Assembly: GCA_018266685.1 (NCBI GenBank) | Contig: JAFDZY010000306.1 | Coordinates: forward strand, 1-46,452 | Source of the DNA: Bacteroidota bacterium | GTDB taxonomy: Bacteria > Bacteroidota > Bacteroidia > Flavobacteriales_F > PHOS-HE28 | Length of the DNA: 46,452 nucleotides | Direction: 5' to 3' | Shown here: one piece after another, positions 33,721 through 40,922 of the stretch | Layout: every line of letters begins with the position of its first letter | Numbering within the stretch: position 1 is the stretch's first letter | Notes under the pieces: model-generated | What the model was told of the DNA's origin: nothing | The model's input: only the letters and a program-made list of their open reading frames with translations | Database searches by the model: none | Program-made: the position numbers and the translations under genes

Positions 33721-36456
33721 ATGCGCAAACTACCCCTTCTGCTCACGGCCTTGATCAGCATTTCCGCGTATCCGCAAGTGGTGATCAACGAGGTGAACAC
33801 CTCGAACATGAACGGCCTGGCTGACAGCTTCGGCGACCGCGAAGACTGGGTGGAACTGTACAACACCACGGGAGCTGCAATCGACCTGAGCGGCTGGTAC
33901 CTGAGCAACAAAGTGAACAACCCGGCAAAATGGGCTTTTCCCGCAGGAGCCTCCATCCCGGCCAATGGCCGGTTCATGGTGTTTTGCAGCAAGCGGAATA
34001 CCGTTGCGGGAAGCGAATACCACACCAACTTCAAGCTCAACCAATCGGACAACGACCACGTGGTCCTCTCGGACCCGTCGGTGACGATCATAGACGACTT
34101 GCTGTTGGATCCGCCCACCAAGCTGGACAACAGCCGGGGGCGTACCACGGACGGGGCCAGCACTTGGTCGCTCTTCCTTACCCCCACGCCCAATGCGCCC
34201 AATGCAGGGGCATCGCCGGAATACGCCTCCCGCCCGCAGCTTTCACCCAACGCCGGCTTTTACAGCGCCGCGGTGAACGTTGCCATGTCCAACACGGACG
34301 GCAGCACCATTCGCTACACCTTGGATGGCAGCGAGCCCACGGCCGCCTCAACGGTTTACTCGGGGCCTGTGTCCGTTGCCGCCACCACCGTGGTGCGCGC
34401 GGGATCCTTCAGCGCAACGCCCGGCGTGCCTCCCAGCTTCCTGGAAACAAACACCTACTTCATCAACGCCACGCACACCACGGCCGTGATCAGTGTGGCA
34501 GGGGACCAGGTGGATGAACTCTTGAACGGCAACGGCAGTCTGGAGCCGTACGGCTCATTTGAATACTTCGGACCGGACCAGCAGTTGCGCGATGAGGCGA
34601 CCGGGGAGTTCAACGAACATGGAAACGACTCCTGGGCATACGGGCAGCGCGGCTTCGACTACATCACGCGGGACCAGACCGGCTACAACGATGCCATACA
34701 CTACCCGGTATTCCATGCCACTCCACGAAACAAGTTCCAGCGGTTGATCATCAAGGCTGCCGCAAACGACAACTATCCCTTCGAGGACGGAGCGCACATC
34801 CGCGACGCATACGTGCACAGCTTGGCCCAGGCCGGCCATTTGAAGTTGGACGTGAGAACCTACGAGCCTTGTGTACTCTACGTGAACGGCCAATACTGGG
34901 GCGTGTATGAGATCCGTGAAAAGTGCGATGACCACGACTACACCAAGGAATACTTTGACCAGGATGAATATGACCTGCAGTATTTAAAGACGTGGGGGGC
35001 GACATGGAGCGAATACGGCGGGCCCCAGGCCCAAACCGACTGGGACGCGCTGCGGGCTTACATCATGGGCAACAACATGGGCGACCCCACTGCTTTTGCA
35101 TACGTGGACGGGCAGTTCAACTGGAAAAGCCTTGTGGACTATGCTGTGCTAAGCAGCTATACCGTGTGCACGGACTGGTTGAACTGGAACACCGCTTGGT
35201 GGCGCGGCTTCAACCCCAACGGTGAGCACAAAAAATGGGGCTATGCCCTGTGGGATGATGATGCCACCTTCGGCCACTACATCAACTACACCGGAGTGCC
35301 GCAAACCACGCCCGATGCCGATCCGTGCAACGCGGAAAACCTGCCCGACCCCGGTGGCCAGGGGCACATCCCCATCCTGCAAAAGCTGATCACAGAAAAC
35401 CCAACCGTGCATGACTACTACGTGAACCGCTACATCGACCTGGGCAACACCTTGTTCAGTTGCCAGGTAATGCTCCCTTACCTGGACAGCTTGATCAACC
35501 TGATCACGCCCGAAATGCCGGCACAGGTGGCACGCTGGGGCGGCACCATGGCGCAATGGCAGGCCAACGTGCAGCAAATGCGCGACTTCATTACGGCCCG
35601 GTGCACCGACATCCAGCAAGGGATGGTGGACTGCTATGACCTCACCGGGCCGGACAGCGTAGTGTTCAAAGTGGATCCCCCGCTCAGCGGCAACATCCAG
35701 ATCAACTCCATCACCCCGGCAAGCTATCCCTTCAGCGGACTGTACTATGGCGGCATCACCACCACGCTCCAGGCCGAGGCCGCGCCAGACTGGGTGTTTG
35801 ACCATTGGGAAACGGTGCACGCCAGTCCGGCCCCCTCGCTCACCGACAGCTTGGCAACCGTAAGCTTCACCGGCACGGACACAGTGATCGCGCACTTCGC
35901 ACCTCCGGTAAAATATCCGGTGGTGCTGCTCACGGACCCGCCAAACACGGCATCCATCCTTTACAATACCGATCTCTACACCGCATTCCCCACCACGGTG
36001 GAACGCATACCCGAATCCATCGATACGCTCACCGTAATCCCCAACATGTACTACACCTTCCTGTACTGGGAGTTCAAGTACAACACGCCGAACCAGAACG
36101 ATACCACCATGAAGAAGATCCCGGTCACGATCTTCTTTCCGGACACCATCATTGCGCACTTGGAGCCCCAGGATTATGCCTATTACGGTCCGAATGCGTT
36201 CACTCCGAACGGCGACGGCATCAATGATACTTGGCGGCCGATCAATAACGTGGTTGACATCGACCGGTATGAACTGGAGATCTATGACCGCTGGGGACGT
36301 GTGGTCTTCTCCTCCACCGATCCATTCCAGGAGTGGGACGGAAAGGCAGGAGGAGCGCTTGTACCCTTGGGCGTGTACGCCTACCGGGCGAAGATGTACG
36401 ATGCCATCAAGGGTGACAAGCACAACGTTAACGGGCATGTGACCGTGGTTCCTTGA
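33721..36456 (+). CDS. Secreted CotH-kinase protein with T9SS tail
   Basis: A 911-residue protein with a signal peptide (MRKLPLLLTALISISAYPQ). Domains in order: a lamin-tail domain (about 20-150, VVINEVNTSNMNGLADSFGDREDWVELYN), a chitobiase C-terminal-like domain (about 170-245, TIRYTLDGSEPTAAST), a CotH kinase domain (about 255-630, LYVNGQYWGVYEIREKCDDHDY and WGYALWDDDATFGHYINY, with the acidic metal-binding stretch), two InlB-B-like repeat segments (about 660-815, FDHWETVHASPAPS and FLYWEFKYNT), and a CHU_C / T9SS type B sorting domain (YYGPNAFTPNGDGINDTW, YDRWGRVVF). CotH proteins are atypical kinases that phosphorylate secreted or coat proteins. Export to the cell surface through the T9SS is expected. 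The substrate is unknown. Confidence 0.92.
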   Translation: MRKLPLLLTALISISAYPQVVINEVNTSNMNGLADSFGDREDWVELYNTTGAAIDLSGWYLSNKVNNPAKWAFPAGASIPANGRFMVFCSKRNTVAGSEYHTNFKLNQSDNDHVVLSDPSVTIIDDLLLDPPTKLDNSRGRTTDGASTWSLFLTPTPNAPNAGASPEYASRPQLSPNAGFYSAAVNVAMSNTDGSTIRYTLDGSEPTAASTVYSGPVSVAATTVVRAGSFSATPGVPPSFLETNTYFINATHTTAVISVAGDQVDELLNGNGSLEPYGSFEYFGPDQQLRDEATGEFNEHGNDSWAYGQRGFDYITRDQTGYNDAIHYPVFHATPRNKFQRLIIKAAANDNYPFEDGAHIRDAYVHSLAQAGHLKLDVRTYEPCVLYVNGQYWGVYEIREKCDDHDYTKEYFDQDEYDLQYLKTWGATWSEYGGPQAQTDWDALRAYIMGNNMGDPTAFAYVDGQFNWKSLVDYAVLSSYTVCTDWLNWNTAWWRGFNPNGEHKKWGYALWDDDATFGHYINYTGVPQTTPDADPCNAENLPDPGGQGHIPILQKLITENPTVHDYYVNRYIDLGNTLFSCQVMLPYLDSLINLITPEMPAQVARWGGTMAQWQANVQQMRDFITARCTDIQQGMVDCYDLTGPDSVVFKVDPPLSGNIQINSITPASYPFSGLYYGGITTTLQAEAAPDWVFDHWETVHASPAPSLTDSLATVSFTGTDTVIAHFAPPVKYPVVLLTDPPNTASILYNTDLYTAFPTTVERIPESIDTLTVIPNMYYTFLYWEFKYNTPNQNDTTMKKIPVTIFFPDTIIAHLEPQDYAYYGPNAFTPNGDGINDTWRPINNVVDIDRYELEIYDRWGRVVFSSTDPFQEWDGKAGGALVPLGVYAYRAKMYDAIKGDKHNVNGHVTVVP

Positions 36457-36533
36457 GCAGGTCAAGCGCATCAAACCAGTTGAAGTTCGAGCATCTTGCA
36501 GGGCACTCTTTTGAGCGCTTGGGAAGGGGGGCT

Positions 36534-36602
36534 TCGGCTCCGCTCAGCCCAGGTCAATCTATTGTGGCGTTCAATACAAGAGCCCGGGCTGAGCGGAGCC
36601 GA
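36534..36602. repeat. Inverted repeat of 17-bp arms
   Basis: TCGGCTCCGCTCAGCCC (36534-36550) is perfectly complementary to GGGCTGAGCGGAGCCGA (36586-36602), with a 35-nt spacer. It lies in the 276-nt gap between the CotH gene and the lipoprotein gene and looks like a dispersed palindromic repeat. There is no T-tract after it. Confidence 0.75.
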
Positions 36603-36732
36603 GGGCCAAAAAACGGAGCCCGATCGCTACATTCACGGCCCATGGAGATCCGTGGGCCAGCACATGACTGTTGAAGGCACACGTTGCAAGCCGCCGAAGG
36701 TGTGGCTTGGCCTTGAAATACATGCCACATGC

Positions 36733-37365
36733 ATGAAAGCATGGTTGGCCGTGGCCGTACTGCTCACAGCATGCAGGACAACACCGGATGTGCAGGTGGT
36801 GACGGATCGTGCAGGAACAATTCGTGCCAAAGTCACACGCACCGGAGCGGAGAAGGACGGACCTGTGCAGTTCTTCGGGGCTGATGGGACGCCCACCACC
36901 ACCGGTTCCTATTTTCATGACAGCAGAAATGGCATTTGGACCACCGTGGACAAGAAAGGAGACACCCTTGCCATGGTGCAGTTTGACCGCGGAAAAAAGA
37001 ACGGTCTGCAGGCCTATTGGGCGCCCAATGGCAAGCTACTGCGCATTGAACGCTTCCGGGAAGGGGTACCGGACGGCGAGCTCTACCGCTTCTTTGCGGA
37101 TGGTTCTCCGCGGCAGATCACGTGGTACCACCGGGGCACGCCGGAAGGGCCTTACTTGGAGTGGTACAAAGTGGACAGCACGTCGGTGGCCCTCACGATG
37201 GGGCAATTTCATGAAGGTGAACGATCGGGGCAATGGACGTGGTTCTATGGCAATGGCCGCGTAAACAGGCAAGGCACATACACAGCAGGGACGGCAACCG
37301 GTACATGGCGCTATTGGGATGCAAGCGGCCGTTTGGTAAACCGAGTGGACCATGCCCGCAAGTAG
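36733..37365 (+). CDS. YwqK-type MORN-repeat lipoprotein
   Basis: A 210-residue lipoprotein from the ATG at 36733: MKAWLAVAVLLTACRTT, with the lipobox LLTAC at residues 10-14. The mature part consists of MORN-like repeats of about 22 residues seen as NGIWTTVDKKGD, NGLQAYWAPNGKLLRIERF, DGELYRFFADGSPRQITWY, EGPYLEWYKVDST, SGQWTWFYGNGRVNRQGTY and GTWRYWDASGRLVN. Databases often name such proteins 'toxin-antitoxin system YwqK family antitoxin', but no toxin is adjacent and the name is not evidence of that role. It should sit in the outer membrane or periplasm as a beta-repeat binding protein. Confidence 0.85.
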   Translation: MKAWLAVAVLLTACRTTPDVQVVTDRAGTIRAKVTRTGAEKDGPVQFFGADGTPTTTGSYFHDSRNGIWTTVDKKGDTLAMVQFDRGKKNGLQAYWAPNGKLLRIERFREGVPDGELYRFFADGSPRQITWYHRGTPEGPYLEWYKVDSTSVALTMGQFHEGERSGQWTWFYGNGRVNRQGTYTAGTATGTWRYWDASGRLVNRVDHARK

Positions 37366-37389
37366 CCAGGCAGGGCTGGCTTGCCTGGC
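37365..37389. terminator. Hairpin between convergent genes
   Basis: GCCAGGCA (37365-37372) pairs with TGCCTGGC (37382-37389) across a 9-nt loop, overlapping the last base of the lipoprotein stop codon and ending 10 nt before the end of the GlcD-like gene. It could end transcription from either side. The flanking T/A runs are weak. Confidence 0.4.
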
Positions 37390-37398
37390 CCAAAGCCT

Positions 37399-38820
37399 TT
37401 AAGGCAGCACTTTTCCGGGGTTCATGATTCCTTGCGGGTCGAACACCTTCTTGATGCCGCGCATGATGGCGATCTGCACGGAATTGAAAGCAATGTCCAT
37501 GTAGGGACGCTGCACCAGGCCGATGCCATGTTCCCCGCTCAAGGTGCCGCCAACGGACACGGTATATTCAAAGATCTCCCGGATGGCCACGGGCAATTCA
37601 TCCTGCCACTTCGCATCGGGCATGTCGCCCTTGATGATGTTCACGTGCAGGTTCCCGTCTCCGGCATGTCCGTAGCACACGCTGCGGAACCCGTGCCGGC
37701 CGCCCACTTCCTTCACTTTCGCCAACAGGTCGGGCAAAGCATAGCGCGGCACCACGGTATCCTCCTCCTTGTATATGCTGTTGCTTTTCACTGCTTCACC
37801 CACGCGGCGGCGCATCTTCCACAACGCATCCTTCTCGGCCGGCGTTTCGGCAAAAAGCACCTCTTGGCACTCGAAGTGTTCCATCACTTCCATGATGGCC
37901 TCGCAGTCCCGCATCAATGCATCGGCGTGGTTACCGTCCACCTCCACCAGCAGGTGTGCCCGGGTATCGTCCGCAATGGCCACGTTCACGCCTTCCACAA
38001 AGCGCAAGGTCCAATCGATGGCATCGCGCTCCATGAATTCCATGGCACTGGGCGTGATGCCCGCGCGGAACACGGCGGCCACGGCTTCGCAGGCCTTGCG
38101 TTCATCGCGGAACGGCACCAGCATCAGGCGGGTTTCCTTAGGCAAAGGCACCAGGCGCAGCACCGCTTTGGTGATCACGCCCAGCGTGCCTTCACTGCCT
38201 ACGATCAGCCGGGTGAGGTCATACCCGGTGGCATTTTTCAATGTGTTCGCCCCGGTCCAGATCACATCGCCATTGGGCAGCACCACTTGCAGGTTGAGCA
38301 CAAAATCACGCGTTACGCCGTACTTCACCGCCCTCGGCCCGCCTGCGTTCTCCGCCAGGTTTCCGCCAATGGTGCAACTGCCGCGGCTGCCTGGGTCCGG
38401 CGGGTAGTAAAGGCCTTTGGCGGCAACGGCCTCCTGGAGCACTTGCGTGATCACTCCGGGTTCCACCGTCACCTGCAAATTGCGCTCATCGATCTCCGTG
38501 ATCGCGTTCATGCGGTCCAATGCCAAGCCCACCCCGCCTTTGATGCTCAACGCTCCTCCACTCAGGCCGGTCCGGGCGCCAATGGGCGTTACAGGGATCG
38601 CGTGGTTGAAGCATAGACGTACGGTACGCGCCACTTCATCGGTAGTGCGCGGGCGCACCACCACCTGCGGGGGGAAGCTCAGGTTCTCGGTTTCGTCGCT
38701 CCCGTAGCGCAGCAGGTCCTCCGCGCTTGTTAACACGGCATCGGCCGGAAGTGCTTCATGGAGTTCCCGCAGAAACTTGACCGGAAGGGCGATAAAACCC
38801 GTGGTACGTGTGGCCTGCAT
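37399..38820 (-). CDS. FAD-linked 2-hydroxyacid oxidase (GlcD-like)
   Basis: A 473-residue enzyme of the GlcD / D-lactate dehydrogenase family, oxidising a 2-hydroxyacid such as glycolate or D-lactate with FAD. The FAD-binding PCMH domain has VVVRPRTTDEVARTVRLC, PIGARTGLSGGALS, PPDPGSRGSCTIGGNLAENAGG and VGSEGTLGVITKAVLRL. The C-terminal domain has CYGHAGDGNLHVNI and SGEHGIGLVQRPYM, the usual metal/substrate-binding histidines, ending FDPQGIMNPGKVLP. GlcE and GlcF partners are not adjacent. It is divergent from the adhesin-like gene, with a GACCTTTG element 6 nt from its ATG. D-lactate released by MurQ would be a plausible substrate, but this is inference. Confidence 0.93.
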   Translation of the reverse strand: MQATRTTGFIALPVKFLRELHEALPADAVLTSAEDLLRYGSDETENLSFPPQVVVRPRTTDEVARTVRLCFNHAIPVTPIGARTGLSGGALSIKGGVGLALDRMNAITEIDERNLQVTVEPGVITQVLQEAVAAKGLYYPPDPGSRGSCTIGGNLAENAGGPRAVKYGVTRDFVLNLQVVLPNGDVIWTGANTLKNATGYDLTRLIVGSEGTLGVITKAVLRLVPLPKETRLMLVPFRDERKACEAVAAVFRAGITPSAMEFMERDAIDWTLRFVEGVNVAIADDTRAHLLVEVDGNHADALMRDCEAIMEVMEHFECQEVLFAETPAEKDALWKMRRRVGEAVKSNSIYKEEDTVVPRYALPDLLAKVKEVGGRHGFRSVCYGHAGDGNLHVNIIKGDMPDAKWQDELPVAIREIFEYTVSVGGTLSGEHGIGLVQRPYMDIAFNSVQIAIMRGIKKVFDPQGIMNPGKVLP

Positions 38821-38826
38821 GTACGC

Positions 38827-38834
38827 AAAGGTCG
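38827..38834 (-). promoter_or_regulatory. -7-like element, leaderless configuration, for GlcD-like gene
   Basis: Minus-strand GACCTTTG ends exactly 6 nt before the start codon at 38820, as in the other 6-nt cases. Confidence 0.45.
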
Positions 38835-38916
38835 GTACGGTACCCCTTCATCCTCCCATTCGTAAAATTGTTCATTCAAATTGATCGGCACGCATACTTC
38901 CCGGGTAAATTCAGCC

Positions 38917-38924
38917 TACATTGC
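38917..38924 (+). promoter_or_regulatory. -7-like element for adhesin-like gene
   Basis: TACATTGC lies 35 nt before the start at 38960. It sits between the divergent GlcD-like gene and this gene. Confidence 0.3.
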
Positions 38925-38959
38925 AAATGCTGGCGGGGTTCAACCAATTTGTCCAGAAA

Positions 38960-40645
38960 ATGAAGAACAGGATCCTGGTTTCACTGGCCTTGACAACGAT
39001 CTGCCAAGGAGCTTTTGCCCAGAACATTGGCATCAATGTGAATGGCGCAACACCCGATGCCTCAGCCCTGTTGGACATTGACGCTGCTGCGCTCCCCGCA
39101 GCAGCCAAGCGCGGGCTGCTGATCCCCCGCATTGCGCTTACCGCACGCAACACCGCAGCCCCGGTGGTGTCCCCGGCTACGTCGTTGGTGGTGTTCAACA
39201 CGGCCACGGCGGGCACCGCACCAAACAACGTACTGCCCGGCTTCTACTACTGGAGCGGCGCGGAATGGCTGCGCATGTTCAACGGGAAGGATGGCTGGGC
39301 CACCACGGGCAACTACGGCACCACGCCCACCGCCAACTTTATCGGCACCAATGACGCGAACGACTTTGTGGTGAAAACCGGTGGTACCGCCGCGGCCAAT
39401 GAGCGCATGCGGGTCCTGGCGGGCGGGCCGGTGGTGCTGAACCATGCCACCGCCACGGCCGGGGATGTGTTCTCCGTTTACGGCACGGGCACTACCGGCG
39501 CGATCAATGGTCTGGGCGATTACGCCATCAATGGCTACGCGGGCACGGGCGTGGGCGTGTACGGCGCTTCCACGTCCACTGGCACCACAGGGGACCTAAC
39601 GGGCGTGCTGGGCGAAGCCGCTTCTTCCCTTGGTACCGGCGTACTTGGGCAGGTTTCCGGAGACTTGGCCTACGGTGTGGTGGGAACATCCACCAGCACC
39701 ACCACCGGCATGCAACCCATTGGGGTGTTCGGCATTGCCAACAACGCTTCCGGAATTGGGGTGCGGGCCAGAAACCTTAGCACCACGGGCACCGGCGCGA
39801 TACTGGCAGGGAACAACCTTGCGGGCGTGTACCTCTTGAACGGAAGTGGTGCCTCGTTTACCGGTACTGGGGTTGGTGGATTGGGGATCGCACAAACCTC
39901 GGCGAGCGGCTGCGGATTGGTAGGCGCAGGCAACAACAGTGCAACCATCTACACACCCATCAGCGGCGCTGGCGTGGTGGGCACGGGAAAACAGTACGGG
40001 GTAGTGGGCTTTGCAACTTCCGTGGTGAACACCAATCCTGCCAACAACAGCGCCACCAACGGGGCCAATGGCTCGGCAGGCGGATATTTCGAAGTACAGA
40101 ACGCCTTGGGCGTCGCCCAAACCTGGTCCTACGTGGGCGTGCGTGAAACAGGCGGGGCCGGGGGCCTTCGCAAGATCATCGGGCCCGGCACGGTAAATAC
40201 CATTGTGCGCGACATGGAAGGCAACCGGGTGGCCCTTTCCTGCCCTGAAGCACCCGAGAATTTGTTCCAGGACTATGGCACGGGCCGGTTGAAGGACGGG
40301 CGTGCCCGGATAACGCTGGACCCCATCCTTACACAGAACATCCTTGTGGATGCCAGCCATCCGTTGCGGGTGTTCATACAAGTGGAAGGTGAATGCAACG
40401 GGGTTTATGTCACCAACAAAACCGGTGAAGGTTTTGATGTAGTGGAGCTTTCAGGAGGTACGTCCAACATCCCGTTCGCTTACACCGTTGTGGCCAACCG
40501 GGCAGATGAAGTGCTCCCGGACGGTTCCATTGCACGCTATTCCGCGGAACGGTTCCCGCCTGCGCCCGGCCCCGTGGAGAAACAACGGCAAGACCTGCGG
40601 GATGCCTCCAAAACAGCGCCTGCATTAAAAAGGGGCAGGCACTAA
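38960..40645 (+). CDS. Secreted adhesin-like repeat protein
   Basis: A 561-residue protein from the ATG at 38960 (MKNRILVSLALTTICQGAFAQ, signal peptide). The mature N-terminus has a pattern common in Bacteroidota fibre proteins: IGINVNGATPDASALLDIDA, KRGLLIPRIALTARNTAAP and SLVVFNTATAGTAPNNVLPG then FYYWSGAEWLRM. A long Gly/Thr/Ala-rich middle (about 150-390) repeats GV-x-G units such as GTGVGVYGAST, LTGVLGEAASSLGTGVLGQ and YGVVGTSTST, suggesting a beta-helical stalk, perhaps trimeric. A compact C-terminal domain (about 420-530, VFIQVEGECNGVYVTNKTGEGFDVVEL) follows, then a charged tail. There is no T9SS tail of recognised type. The function is probably surface attachment. Confidence 0.75.
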   Translation: MKNRILVSLALTTICQGAFAQNIGINVNGATPDASALLDIDAAALPAAAKRGLLIPRIALTARNTAAPVVSPATSLVVFNTATAGTAPNNVLPGFYYWSGAEWLRMFNGKDGWATTGNYGTTPTANFIGTNDANDFVVKTGGTAAANERMRVLAGGPVVLNHATATAGDVFSVYGTGTTGAINGLGDYAINGYAGTGVGVYGASTSTGTTGDLTGVLGEAASSLGTGVLGQVSGDLAYGVVGTSTSTTTGMQPIGVFGIANNASGIGVRARNLSTTGTGAILAGNNLAGVYLLNGSGASFTGTGVGGLGIAQTSASGCGLVGAGNNSATIYTPISGAGVVGTGKQYGVVGFATSVVNTNPANNSATNGANGSAGGYFEVQNALGVAQTWSYVGVRETGGAGGLRKIIGPGTVNTIVRDMEGNRVALSCPEAPENLFQDYGTGRLKDGRARITLDPILTQNILVDASHPLRVFIQVEGECNGVYVTNKTGEGFDVVELSGGTSNIPFAYTVVANRADEVLPDGSIARYSAERFPPAPGPVEKQRQDLRDASKTAPALKRGRH

Positions 40646-40654
40646 GGGAACCCC

Positions 40655-40866
40655 AGGGCTATCGCCTCTTGCGCGCCCTGCGGTCGCGACTTTCCCGAAT
40701 TCTTAACCACGGATGAACACGGATCAATGCGCGATGCAGGAAGTGGGCCACGGCTTTGCGTCCGAAACCTGGAGAGGCTCGCGATCCGTGTCCATCGGTG
40801 TGGATCCGTGGTTCGCCCAAGTCGTGGATAAGCGCCGCCAGGCCCAGATTAAGAGGCGATAGCCCT
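40655..40866. repeat. Palindromic repeat element, copy 2 (MITE-like)
   Basis: A 212-nt non-coding element. The outer 16-bp arms AGGGCTATCGCCTCTT (40655-40670) and AAGAGGCGATAGCCCT (40851-40866) are perfectly complementary. An 11-bp direct repeat AAGGGAACCCC flanks it on both sides (40644-40654 and 40868-40878), as expected for a target-site duplication. The core arms are built of CACGGAT units (40705-40726 and 40783-40813, complementary), as in copy 1 at 5248-5464. GCGCCGCCAGG occurs near the right end in both copies. It separates the adhesin-like gene and the DPP-IV gene. Confidence 0.8.
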
Positions 40867-40908
40867 GAAGGGAACCCCGGCGCGCGGCGAGCATTGCCTG
40901 CATCGCCC

Positions 40909-40916
40909 TTACTTTG
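40909..40916 (+). promoter_or_regulatory. -7-like element, leaderless configuration, for DPP-IV gene
   Basis: TTACTTTG ends exactly 6 nt before the ATG at 40923. It lies outside the repeat element at 40655-40866. Confidence 0.4.
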
Positions 40917-40922
40917 GCCCCG

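Noticed and set aside
36733..37365. Antitoxin role for the YwqK-type protein
   Set aside because: It is a lipoprotein of MORN-like repeats with no toxin gene beside it. The family name is a database label, not evidence.
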